Below are positions 27,701 through 34,315 of a DNA stretch of 64,000 nucleotides, in pieces. Positions within the stretch are counted from its first letter, which is position 1, and each line of letters starts with the position of its first letter. The notes under the pieces were generated by a model. That model had not been told where the DNA came from. It did not search any database and worked only from the letters and a program-made list of their open reading frames with translations. A program made the position numbers and the translations under genes. Source of the DNA: Tubulanus polymorphus (taxonomy: Eukaryota > Nemertea > Palaeonemertea > Tubulaniformes > Tubulanidae); NCBI RefSeq assembly GCF_964204645.1, contig NC_134031.1, forward strand, positions 4,695,001-4,759,000, read 5' to 3'.

Positions 27701-30700
27701 GCTCAACTAATGGTTTGGACAGTTATTGCTGGGACTTGATAGCTTAATATACCTAAGACTTAATATTCTCTATAAGTTTCAACTAAGCGTAATGCTGTTC
27801 GTACCTAAACAGATATAAACACCTACGCCTATATATTATCCCAATGATAATTGCAGAATTGCCAAGACAAATTTTGCCGATAACCGTTCACCAATTGACA
27901 AATAAGAATCCACAATTGAAGGACTGTAAAACTGCAAAAGGATGTTAATTTTTCAACTCAATCTATGAACCCTTTTCAAAAACTTATTTTTTCAAAAACT
28001 GGTTTTTGATAATGGCTCATAGAATTGAGTTGAAACGTTTTTTTTCAAGTCTTACAGTTTTTCTTCAATTGTCGGTTTTATTCGTCAACTGAATAAGACT
28101 GCGAGTTGTCTACGAAAACCAACCGTTCTCCAAGTACGAAGAGCCTATGCCTAGATTTCAATGCACCAAAATAGAAATAAACATCGATATCTCAATGATA
28201 TATAGATGTAACAGTCCGCGTACAGACTGGCCCCTCTTGTTATCAATGTCAGGAAGGCTATTATAGATCATATCATACTAACAATACACACGTTGTGCGG
28301 TGGAAATGATTTATTACATAAATCAGACTCCCGTCTCCGGTTTAAAAATCATATCATCAAGATTAAAACCATAAAAGTCGTAGTGGTTAAAAACAGGAAG
28401 GAAACTCATGAACTGAAGCCCTGATGAATAGTTAATATTTCTCACACTAGATGTCAGCACATGACCGAACTCAGAACTATTTTCTCAAGTGAACTTACCT
28501 TTTTCTTGACTAACGTATGGCGGCCGTCCATCTGTTTTCTGTCATTGTTTGACTTGGTGACAAGTTCTTCGATCTACAAATAAAGTTCACCCATTCACAA
28601 ATTGCCTGAGTTTTTCATGTGATTACACAAAATTTTCCCCGTGAATCTGATAAATTTCTAGGTTTAAAATGTTACAATTCATTCATTTTTCATTGAATTA
28701 CGTATTGATTAAGACACATGTGGTCAATATAGCATTATCCGAATTCCCAGAGTCTTCCAGGTATTTTGCAAAATTTGTCGAATTCTCTTGAGTTTTACCC
28801 AATTTTCCAGATCATTGGCCACTACGTTCTACAAATTTCTTCAAAATCATCGTCTTATTAAGAATTGAGAAAAACTGACCTGCGAAGCAATGCCCTTCAT
28901 GTACGGCTCGAGATCGGTGAACAGGTCGTATCCTTGGTGAAAATACGTATTCTGCGCGTGCATGAACGATAACATCTGAAAATATCAAACAATATGATAG
29001 AAGCCGCGTTGTCGACATTGTTTCTTATACCCTGCTAATCCAGGAAGTTGATTTATAGTCCACGTTTTGTAAGATACTGAACTATAGATCAAATTTGATT
29101 CTAGAGTTAAGATAAGTTCATGATTTTAGTTGAAAGAAAATCCATAATAGCTAGAACAGTACAAATCTCATTTTCTAATGAGTGAATATATTTATCATTG
29201 CAATCGTTTTCGGGAGTTACATTTCCCCTGTTCAGGCATAGTGCAATATGCCTGGACAGGGGATCCCTGAATTTGGAACTCTCTACCCAAGATTTACTTC
29301 ATGAATTTAATTTCCAAACTAGGCAAACATTTATTCAATCTTTAATGAAAGACCAATGCTGGTCACATGTTGTGAATACTGATTAACTGATTGAGGGAAA
29401 CCCTAGTGCCAAAGTCTAACCGAGACGTTTTTTTGAATTGGGACTTGAGCTTTATCGCGAGATTGATAACGAAAATAATTAGTGAAAAATTTACTAAAAA
29501 CCTCCAGTTCCAAAGAAGATGTTTACATTCATTTGATATAAAATTGATTACAAAGATACTTACTGTACTTAGGATGTCAAATCTCTTTTTAGAATGCAGG
29601 ACATTCAACTGAAAATGACCAAATATTATGTATACTATATCAAATCGAATAAACAACTGTTTTCAATTAGAAATCGATTTTCAATCTGTTCAATATAGAA
29701 ATACGACGAAAGTTGCATTTTTCTATCACCTGAAAAACATAATCAAGTGAAGTATGCCAGAAACAAGATCTCATCGCCGTTAATATGTTGTTCGTTTCTT
29801 CGCATTCTTGCGTTTTACTCTTCGGCGCCTGCGAATGTTTGATTAAAGCTTGGTCCATGTCGTCGCTGATTTTCTCGAAGTGTTTCCTCGTCTCTTTCAC
29901 TTTTTTGATCTCGCTAAAAACGTCGAATAACGGGTAAGAACGAATGAAATGATTGAAATAGCTTTCGCGAGAAATTACGCCCGGGATTCGAATACGATTC
30001 GGTCAACACTTACACCTTAACGAAATCATTGATATTTCTACTAACAGACCGTTGTGCCTGGTCGAGAAGTATCTGAAAAAAAAATTAATTTACCATAAAA
30101 TTCTTATTCTTTTATCGACAATTAAGTATCAATTAACAGGATGGCCACTTTTGATCCAGTTACAAATCCTCCAAGTTTTCCCTGATTTTCCATGTGATTT
30201 CTACACAAAATTCCCTGAGCGAATCAGAAAAATGTCTAGGTTTAAAACGTCACAATTCATTCATTTTTCATTGAATCATGTACTGATAAAGAAAAACCTA
30301 GACAATAGCATTATCCGAATTCCCTGGAGATTTTCAGGTTCTTGGTAAAATTTGTCAAATTCCCTTAGTTTTCCCCCTTTTTCTAGATTTTTCTGATTCC
30401 CTGAGTTTTCCAAGTCAGCGGCCACCCTGTTCTAAGGCTGCGACAGACTAGATGGATTATTTCGCTACGAATTCGATCAAAAATTTCTCAAAAGTTTCGA
30501 TATCCTTGATACTTACATTATTATACTTCTGTATTTCGGACAAATCGTGCGTAAACCTCTTCAGAGCATCCTTTTAAATAAGATAAGAAAACAATAAAGC
30601 TAGTACTAACAATCAGTTCATATGATTGACATGGCTCAAGATAGGGAAACCAAATAATTACAGTGGAACCTCGTTAACAAAATATTCAATAATAAGAACA

Positions 30701-31708
30701 TATGATAGTTATAATCAATATTTCATTTCACCCATAATGATAAATGTAGTTGGGGTCAAAATATTTTTAAGTGTTATACATCCGAGTAAATTGTTATAAT
30801 AAGTTCCACCGCACCACTTATCATGCCACAATATTATCGAACATCAATAGCGAAATGAAAAAATTCTCGGTCTAATAAAATCAATAACCATATATAAGAC
30901 AGCCACCTATCTTTCAAGAAAGCTGAATTCTGAAAACAGCCATTAACGAGAGCTAAAAACACCGATTGAATGCAAATGAACCGAAACTGTATACGTAACT
31001 CTAAAAAAACGAACGAACCAAGATCCCTGTACCTTTCACCATTGAATAACATAACAGAATATATGAGTTTCATGTCAAAAATGCTAAATTGAATAATTAC
31101 GATAGGGAGTTTATTTAGGTGTTGGCATTGGCTTTATTGAATTGGGTAGTGTGTTGTTGATGCATCATGCCAAGTGCTTCGGTGCTTAATACTTTTACAT
31201 GATGTGATATCTTTTTCAAAAGTAATTCTTGTATATTTGATTCGATAACAGGAAAGTGCAAAGAGGTATTTCACATTCAGGGGAGGGACCGGAGCAAAAC
31301 TATTGTCAACGCCAGACCACCCTGTATACATGGGGAGATTTCAGAAATCATCCTGAAATAAGTCGGACGATAAGAATATACATATGACAGAGTAACCACC
31401 ACTGAATTCGGGAATGGTCAACCTGAGTTTTACATACACACATTCATTGATGCAGGTACATGAATCCTTTACTTACTCCAATCATCTGATCTTCCTATGA
31501 ACGGAAAAGACACATTTTACCCAGTGCATTACGATGTTTCTTATACAGTATATGTATATTGTGTCTTTCAGCAGTTGAAACCCTGGGCCCAATTGCACAG
31601 CTCGAGTTGGCTGTCAAAGCCATAACAAAATCACAACAATATGAACACAATTACGAGAGAAATCCCACAATAAATTACGCCAAAAAATGAAAAGTTCTTA
31701 AGTAAAAT

Positions 31709-31803
<95 letters not shown>

Positions 31804-33676
31804 CGAGCAACGTTTCGGCTAAATACTATTAGCCATCATCAGACGTACCGATGATAATAGTATTTGGCCGAAGCGGTTGCTCGAAATATATATATCATTT
31901 TACTTTAGAACTTTTCATTTTTTGGCGTAATTTATTGTGGGATTTCTCTCGTTATTCATCTTACAATTGGATATTGTGTATCTTCTCGTCCCATAACACA
32001 ATTCATTTTTAGATACCTAAGTATATCCCAAATGCACGATCGATTTCGATGATTCATTTCAGCCTCATCAGGTATCGTGAACTATGTCTTATAAGCCCAC
32101 AGAAATATACAACTACTTAGCATATAAGTACAGGATTTACACAGAATTTGCACAAATCAATGTATTTATACATGCCAAATAGTTGTTTACTTCTGTGGGC
32201 TTATATGACCTCAGCACACAGTTCACTATACCGGATGAGGCTGTAATGAATCAGCTGCAATCGATAGAGCTGTTGGAATATACTTATCAAAAAATGAATT
32301 GTGTTAATATTGTTGTTATTTTGTTATGGTTTTATCGCTCATTCGACTCTCTACCTAAAGCTGGCTGTTGAACTAGTCTTAAATGTAAGCCTTGACTGTG
32401 CAACTGGCCGCTGTACAAAGTGTATTAAGCGAAATTATGCGCTTTCGTGAAAACTGGTGAATCCGATGAAAATTATCATTATTTCATGCTGGATTAGGCA
32501 AGAGACTTAAAATCATATGAATCGTCAATTGTTCGGTAAAATATCATTTACTTACAGTCACGAATCCATCCCCTTTGAAATATTCAGAAACCTCTTTTAC
32601 GCCTTTGACAAAATTCCTAAAACAGAAAAAACGAGAAATATCTAAGAAAATGGTAAACAGGCTATCAATGGCCTAAAAAGATAAATGTGAATTGTACAGA
32701 AGGCAGAACGACCAAAATATGGCTACACATCATTCGAAACTAGAAAGGTTTAAAAAGATTATGAAAACATATTCTAAGATGATAGAATTCAAGCTAATAA
32801 AAGTTCTTATAAGTTCTTATATCATAGTAATACATACCCATTAGCAGTGTTGTAGGCTCGGCCTGTATCCACCATCACATTGCACAGTTTTACCAACTAA
32901 AACAAAACAGCAAATTTAACAATTAAGATTCATTTATGCTTGTATTTATTCAGATAGGCCTATGGTAGCCCTTAACAGAACCCAGCTTCAAACACGTATT
33001 TGAAGGAAACGACTGAATTCAGGAAATGGAATAACTTTAACTTTTAACATTCAAATTGAGCCCAGAGTCACTAAAAGGATTCAAACTCTTATATCAATTT
33101 AGATCAACAGAGTTAATGGGTAAATTAGTCAGGAACCTGTCTGTGGTTTAGTTTCACGATCGGATGTTTTCACAAACCCATCCGATTAGCTCACCACCAA
33201 CGATTAGGTAACTAACTATGAGTAAATCAAATCGATTTTTGACGGCTAAAACTTTTAGTGAAACTGCACTCATTAGAATTGCATTCGGAGTGTGGTAACT
33301 ACACATGTCACAGTTACCAAGACATACGAAACAGAAGTGCGTTGTACCTTATCCAGTTTCAGTTCTAGTTTGTCGACACTTTCTTCAGACTCTTCAAGGC
33401 TGGACCTGAAATGGAAATCAGTGAAAATGTTGAAATGATTTTTTAACAAAGGGTAGGCTTCAGCCTACTTATAACATCACAAGCCCCCCTAGTCTGTGAG
33501 TAAGCAGTCTGTGGTTTAGTTCTCACCATAGAAATTACAATACTTTCAATAAGCCTATCCAATAATCTTTTTAGAAGCTTACAACCATTGATAAGGAATC
33601 AATTAAAAATAGCAGCGCCATACCTGAATTTAGGAGAGTCCTTCAAGCATTCGTTGAAATCTATATTTGGATACAT
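192..33676 (-). CDS. ACAP2: Arf-GAP with coiled-coil (BAR), ankyrin repeat and PH domains, ACAP2-like; complete, 22 coding exons
   Basis: Family role: GTPase-activating protein for Arf6 that acts on curved endosomal and plasma membranes. Exons in transcript order: 33624-33676, 33348-33405, 32838-32896, 32556-32616, (optional 31477-31494), 30517-30570, 30014-30072, 29730-29913, 29564-29608, 28880-28975, 28499-28573, 5637-5749, 4720-4872, 3990-4202, 3782-3907, 3149-3313, 2410-2759, 2032-2121, 1280-1512, 780-889, 590-700, 399-460, 192-316. They sum to 2595 nt, giving 864 residues against about 780 for human ACAP2. Seen: the start MYPNIDFNECLKDSPKF resembles the ACAP N-terminus. BAR covers residues 1-248 and PH about 268-366 (MEGYLFKK...RRWF). 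The ArfGAP zinc finger CX2CX16CX2C lies near residues 422-445 with arginine-containing NPRWSSMNLG. Ankyrin repeats span about 690-800, and the C-terminus (DVFRDFTNMASNDPEKL) is ACAP-like. Extra length lies in a Ser/Pro/Arg-rich linker (about 505-650). The donor at 3989 (GTTACG) is weak but is the only one found that keeps frame. ACAP3 orthology is possible. Confidence 0.93.
1773..1849 (-). tRNA. tRNA-like sequence (tRNA pseudogene or head of a SINE)
   Basis: On the minus strand there is a good B-box (GGTTCAAATCC) inside a GGGGTTCAAATCCCC hairpin. About 45 nt earlier is an A-box-like AGTTGGTCCAAATGGCAAGC. The 3' side ends GTTCCTGACC, but the 5' side does not pair with it as an acceptor stem. 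It is therefore more likely a decayed tRNA or RNA polymerase III SINE promoter than a working tRNA. It lies in an ACAP intron. Confidence 0.35.
2187..2393. repeat. Double foldback element, GGATCCGGTTCCACAGTTGTGAG family
   Basis: Two hairpin units in a row. Each begins with CCACAGTTGTGAG and ends with the inverse (ACTCGGAACTGTGGAACTGG), with TTAACTC-rich arms meeting in the middle. A single unit of the same family lies at 15807-15921. It looks like a small MITE, here as two adjacent copies between ACAP exons. Confidence 0.7.
3481..3736. mobile_element. MITE-like element, CAGGGTGGCCACT family (copy 1)
   Basis: It starts CCAGGGTGGCTACTTT and runs through TTCCCTGATT, GGTTTAAA.TGTTACAAT.CATTCATTTTT.ATTGAATCA and TTTTCCAGGTCAGTGGTCAACCTG. 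The same succession is seen at 28590-28830 and 30139-30432. Ends are inverted copies of (A)CAGGGTGGCCA. No coding capacity. Confidence 0.7.
4281..4584. mobile_element. MITE with 14-bp perfect terminal inverted repeats (TCAGGGGCGGATCC)
   Basis: The left end TCAGGGGCGGATCC and the right end GGATCCGCCCCTGA are exact inverses about 300 bp apart, in an ACAP intron. Similar GGGCGGAT ends bound repeats at 10252-10535 and 14371-14634, pointing to one superfamily. Confidence 0.75.
5042..5353. mobile_element. MITE, AGCCGCGATCACACGAGC family (copy 1)
   Basis: The left end AGCCGCGATCAAACGGAG and right end GCTCGTGTGATTGCGGCT are inverted repeats. The inside holds GGGCCAAATTT.GCCCG and ACACGCAAACCATTCACTCGATACTAAACAATG, which recur in inverse at 19685-19971. 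A third, partial copy is at 18196-18422. Confidence 0.75.
7282..7560. repeat. Direct duplication of a dispersed repeat
   Basis: Two related segments, 7282-7370 and 7478-7558, share GGTGTCCCTTACA.ACCCA, CACCTG and TTTGATTTTGAAATCAGAAA.TCGAAGTAC. The spacing is about 200 bp. Origin unclear (SINE or partial duplication). Confidence 0.5.
8100..8345. repeat. Dispersed repeat, also seen inverted at about 49180-49350
   Basis: It contains GGCTGCAAACCTCTGAAAAGTGCTATCAG, AATTGAATTTTTTTCA, GTTGAAATCAATCAGTAATAAACAGTAA and CCCTCAGTAACATCTTTCA. The inverse of the same series occurs in the PIK3R4 intron at about 49180-49350. Confidence 0.55.
9195..9313 (+). promoter_or_regulatory. CpG-rich exon-like block with a strong donor inside the ACAP intron
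   Basis: An isolated block, richer in G+C and CpG than its surroundings, ends with ATGAAAAAGAAG directly before a consensus GTAAGA donor at 9314. It could be a 5' non-coding or short coding first exon of a plus-strand transcript, for example an alternative start for the LRR gene downstream. A second CpG-rich block lies at about 8770-8990. No coding homology is seen in either. Confidence 0.25.
9450..9975. repeat. Imperfect tandem repeat, about three units of 155-180 bp
   Basis: The phrase GACCTTCATCGGCAGAC occurs at about 9605, 9759 and 9941. Each is preceded by CTATCAATCCA.ATCT, TTTTGATA, ATTAACATA.AACTAT.TTCTC and GAGATTGGAATCCA. Units differ by indels and substitutions, so the array is old. 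It lies in the large ACAP intron. Confidence 0.7.
10252..10535. mobile_element. MITE-like element with GGGGCGGAT ends
   Basis: It begins GGGGCGGATCTATGATTTTTTGAAGG and ends GTGGACCAGTCTACCCCTAAATCCGCCC. It contains the block GGCAATGCGAGGGCTGGCGGCAAGC, whose inverse is recognisable in the element at 14371-14634. Confidence 0.65.
11215..11319. repeat. Foldback element (GGTTTTATAGACTGGTATT arms)
   Basis: The left arm CTGGTTTTATAGACTGGTATTATCTTTAACCCGGGGGGCTAACT is mirrored by AGTTAGCCCCCAGGATAAAGACAATACCGGTCTATAAAACTGGG, with a 13-nt loop. Confidence 0.75.
11630..11838. mobile_element. MITE-like element, GGCCGGTTGCATAGTC / CTTAAGTCT family
   Basis: It is rich in repeated AAGACTTAAG.CC and CTTAAGTCTGG units in both orientations, with CCCTGGGGC and GACTAAGGAACCGGCCCCTGGG ends. 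Relatives at 40070-40205 and bounding 31587-32412 share the GGCCGGTTGCA(T/C)AGTC end. Confidence 0.6.
12708..12784. repeat. (TA)n hairpin with unique palindromic arms
   Basis: Arms ATTCTAATTTCAATTAATT and AATTAATTGAAATTAGAAT are exact inverses surrounding a run of about 20 TA units. The whole is a near-perfect 77-bp palindrome. Confidence 0.85.
13557..13767. repeat. Foldback MITE (CTAGAAATATTTCGGGTGGTTAC arms)
   Basis: The left terminus ACTAGAAATATTTCGGGTGGTTAC is mirrored by GTAACCACCCTAAATATTTCTAGT. Inner arms GAAAGTTGGTTA and TAACCAACTTTTAG also pair, around a GACATAGTGACA / TGTCACTATAGT centre. Confidence 0.75.
14371..14634. mobile_element. MITE-like element with GGGCGGATTTAGGGGT end
   Basis: It begins GGGCGGATTTAGGGGTGGCGGACC and runs through a CAGCCCACGCATTGCCAAAT block to CCGGGATCCACCC. 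It is related in inverse orientation to 10252-10535. Confidence 0.6.
14768..14860 (-). CDS. Possible alternative first coding exon of ACAP (BAR-less isoform)
   Basis: Inside the giant ACAP intron, an ATG at 14860 opens 31 codons that end exactly at a GTAAAT donor (GAC GAA GAG then GTAAAT). The peptide begins MMKIFICLAPYTCRRGYSPF and ends in an acidic run (DTDEENDEE). The donor is phase 0, and the next ACAP exon downstream (5749-5637, beginning EAALSAPIQ) also starts in phase 0. Splicing them would give a protein starting just before the PH domain with no BAR domain. Upstream (14861-15060) the DNA turns CpG-rich, unlike the surrounding intron, as expected of a promoter or 5' UTR. I know of no homologue for this peptide, so this is a hypothesis. 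Confidence 0.35.
15807..15921. repeat. Foldback MITE, same family as 2187-2393
   Basis: The left arm CAGGATCCAGTTCCACAATTGTGAG is repeated in inverse at the right end (CGGAACTGTGGAACTGGACCC), with GAGTTAACTCTGAGTTAA / TTAACTCAGAGTTAA in between. Confidence 0.7.
16510..16586 (+). promoter_or_regulatory. Duplicated TATA-containing promoter segment upstream of the LRR gene
   Basis: A 38-bp segment beginning CTTTATATAAG is directly repeated at 16510 and 16548. Each copy has a TATATAA core followed by GTCGACAACGCA. The pair lies about 110-180 bp upstream of the LRR start codon on the same strand, in sequence richer in CpG than the flanking intron. It fits a core promoter with two TATA boxes. An alternative is that the 5' UTR is spliced: a good acceptor (TGTTTCAG) ends at 16203 and a donor (GCG/GTAAGC) lies near 16468. 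Confidence 0.5.
16693..24172 (+). CDS. Secreted leucine-rich-repeat protein with a long acidic, repeat-containing tail; four exons, nested in the ACAP intron
   Basis: Exons 16693-18132, 20536-20866, 21108-21416 and 21501-24172 (4752 nt, 1583 residues), all with GT-AG borders and matching phase. The first ATG is followed by a signal-peptide-like segment (MYYLLLALLAFSAASVP). A cysteine cap CX3CXCX6C (Cys43, 47, 49, 56) is typical of LRRNT. About 14-16 LRRs of the LxxLxLxxN type fill residues 65-500. Exon 2 finishes the LRR run and has an LRRCT-like cap (NNWHCNASLIWFHYW...), but the usual CxC is reduced to one cysteine, followed by KCDQC. From about residue 590 the protein is a disordered Glu/Asp/Lys/Thr-rich tail of nearly 1000 residues with internal repeats. 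No transmembrane segment or GPI signal is visible at the C-terminus (QMMGKMFGF), so secretion is likely. Role unknown; extracellular matrix or biomineral-associated protein is a guess. It lies wholly within an intron of the opposite-strand ACAP gene. Confidence 0.85.
18196..18422. mobile_element. MITE, AGCCGCGATCACACGAGC family (partial copy)
   Basis: It shares TTGACCAGGGCCA, TGTAACTGGTTCCCAAAGTGA, GGTTTACATGTGAACG and ends GGGCAAATCATCTGTGATCGCGGCT. The left terminus is missing. It lies in the first intron of the LRR gene. Confidence 0.65.
19685..19971. mobile_element. MITE, AGCCGCGATCACACGAGC family (copy 2)
   Basis: Left end AGCTGCAATCACACGAGCA, right end CCTCCATGTGATCGCGGCT. It has GGTTTACATGTGAACACGCAC and TCGAGTGAGT motifs in common with the other copies. 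It lies in the first LRR-gene intron. Confidence 0.72.
20870..20950. repeat. Low-complexity ATT/ATC-rich tract
   Basis: Degenerate (ATTATC)n run beginning a few bases after the exon 2 donor of the LRR gene. A similar (ATT)n tract is at about 5550-5590. Confidence 0.7.
21798..22870 (+). repeat. Tandem in-protein module of the LRR protein tail, two diverged copies
   Basis: Two in-frame copies of a long module lie within exon 4. Copy one starts near 21798 (KTTFKQLEPTKAS...) and copy two near 22588 (KTTFKELEPTKAT...). Each runs through KLTTKILEG, PKVTKP and KQLE, then VVSSIV and a KGED segment. Between and around them, shorter units with VLIDI.KSDT.VDIDVIDETAP recur (about 22095-22160 and 22275-22340). 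The copies differ by many substitutions, so the duplication is old and the sequence pattern appears maintained at protein level. Confidence 0.75.
23334..23680 (+). repeat. Four short KTGLQ-type repeats in the LRR protein tail
   Basis: Four in-frame units start near 23334, 23405, 23510 and 23627. Consensus: (K/E)TGLQ, one residue, I(K/Q)E(F/Y), one residue, V, then an acidic stretch (VDENI or VEDEK). Spacing is irregular (about 71, 105 and 117 nt), so these are conserved linear motifs separated by variable acidic linkers rather than a DNA-level satellite. They could be repeated binding or modification sites; no function is known to me. Confidence 0.75.
24964..24969 (+). terminator. Candidate polyadenylation signal AATAAA of the LRR gene
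   Basis: AATAAA about 790 bp after the LRR stop codon, in AT-rich sequence just before the start of a repeat element at 25028. It is the best signal seen on this strand before the next repeat. It would give a long 3' UTR. Confidence 0.35.
25028..25532. mobile_element. MITE, CAGGGTCCCTAC family (copy 1)
   Basis: It begins CAGGGTCCCTGCAGATCAGTCATTCC (the first 50 bp are directly duplicated at 25078) and ends AAGGAATCAAGGAGTCGTAGGGACCCTG. The ends are inverted repeats. Inside are GAGTTTTAAAGGAG, CCCAATTACTGTAGACTC and TTTAGG.ATAGTCTAC. Other copies at 51660-52095, 62290-62655 (inverse) and 63635-63725. Confidence 0.75.
25580..26269. mobile_element. 690-bp element with TGCTGGGTTCACACACA inverted ends
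   Basis: The left end TGCTGGGTTCACACACACAACTTT and right end CGTGTGTGTGAACCTAGCA are imperfect inverted repeats. Inside are several short palindromes built from GAGAAGTTG, TCTCAACT and CTCGACT. No open reading frame. It lies in the large ACAP intron, downstream of the LRR gene. Confidence 0.6.
27285..27500 (-). CDS. Unrecognised 71-codon open frame in the ACAP intron, doubtful gene
   Basis: ATG-to-stop frame of 71 codons. It starts MNVTEAMRIVLCSAVKFADK and holds a hydrophobic stretch (VGGTMYTIFTFVDCFVY), then a basic tail ending CIDRNEK. I do not recognise it. It has no clear splice signals at its ends and no matching exon nearby, so it could be chance, an isolated fragment of a membrane-protein gene, or a small single-exon gene. 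Codon use is not distinctive. Confidence 0.15.
   Translation of the reverse strand: MNVTEAMRIVLCSAVKFADKTNNTQKETLLGKIPWEVVAQVGGTMYTIFTFVDCFVYKIMNGLKCIDRNEK
28590..28830. mobile_element. MITE-like element, CAGGGTGGCCACT family (copy 2, left end degraded)
   Basis: It shares the TTTAAAATGTTACAATTCATTCATTTTTCATTGAATTA core, the CATTATCCGAATTCCC segment and the TTTTCCAGATCATTGGCCACTACG end with copies 1 and 3. It sits in an ACAP intron between exons of the BAR domain. Confidence 0.65.
30139..30432. mobile_element. MITE-like element, CAGGGTGGCCACT family (copy 3, most complete)
   Basis: Both ends are visible: AACAGGATGGCCACTTTTG at the left and CAAGTCAGCGGCCACCCTGTT at the right, inverted repeats of each other. 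The internal sequence matches the copies at 3481 and 28590. Related ends are also seen near 50150-50325. Confidence 0.7.
31477..31494 (-). CDS. ACAP2: Probable 18-nt microexon of the ACAP gene (adds EDQMIG)
   Basis: Between the fourth exon (32556-32616) and the next clear exon (30517-30570) is an 18-nt block on the minus strand. It is preceded by a pyrimidine-rich tract ending in CATAG and followed by a consensus GTAAGT donor. Both neighbouring exons are phase 0, so including it adds six residues (EDQMIG) without changing frame. The human ACAP2 BAR domain aligns across this point with no insertion, so inclusion is probably optional. The insertion would fall in the first part of the BAR helical bundle. 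Inference from splice signals and phase only. Confidence 0.55.
31587..32412. mobile_element. Nested set of palindromic elements around a long (TA)n tract
   Basis: The outer ends GGGCCCAATTGCACAGC and GACTGTGCAACTGGCC are inverted repeats of the 11630/40070 family. Inside, GAGAGAAATCCCACAATAAATTACGCC (about 31661) is mirrored at about 31924-31947. Within that is a foldback with CGAGCAACGTTTCGGCTAAATACTATTAGCC. Further right, CATAACACAATTCATTTTT and GAAATATACAACTACTTAGC also pair with inverse copies up to about 32310. Confidence 0.6.
31711..31801. repeat. (TA)n microsatellite, about 45 units
   Basis: An uninterrupted TA run inside the nested palindromic element. Length is likely variable between individuals and is hard to assemble exactly. 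Confidence 0.9.
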
Positions 33677-34315
33677 TTTTCAGATCGATTTGCGGAAGCA
33701 CCAGCAACAGCGATGCACCAGAGCGAAAAGAGAACGCCACGGAGGAGTGAAGCCACTGAAGAGAGGGAGGGCAAGTGATTCGATGTGAATTTTGTGTGCG
33801 TATCCGTGTGCTCTACTAAACTGTGTATAACATCATTTGCAATTGGGCGCGGCTTTATTTATCGGGGGCCTAAGTATCATCAGATCATATCGTTTCGATT
33901 GAGGAGCTCGAAAATCCACTGAAAAACTGTCCCGGGAATCAAGTCAAATCCGAATGGGAAAACCAATAGTAGTGTGCAGTCAATCGTGAATCATCGATCT
34001 CGAGTACTCGAGGATCGCTTCTCGGTGGATTCGTGCCGCAATCGCGGTCCGGACTTTTGGACTTTAGTTCGAAAAAATATAGAATTTATTTTTTTTCCAT
34101 TCGTTTCATTTTAATAACATAATAAACTGTCAAAATCTGATACATTTACAAATATTAGTAATTTTGATAAATATTATGGTAATCATATTAAATCCGAATA
34201 CGCGTTTTACCGTGTACCTGACATGTTTTGGTTTTGCACCTCTCGCGAACGAAACTCGTTCATCTCCAGAATAAACCCGGAAGTAACTCGACTAACCCGG
34301 AAATGAAACATTTAG
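33677..34315. other. ACAP upstream region
   Basis: Sequence immediately 5' of the ACAP start. It contains GC-richer stretches (about 33690-34040) that fit a promoter and 5' UTR on the minus strand, then AT-rich DNA up to the inverted-repeat element. No TATA box was convincing. PIK3R4 needs an upstream non-coding exon, which may also lie here, making this a shared promoter; not demonstrated. Confidence 0.4.
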
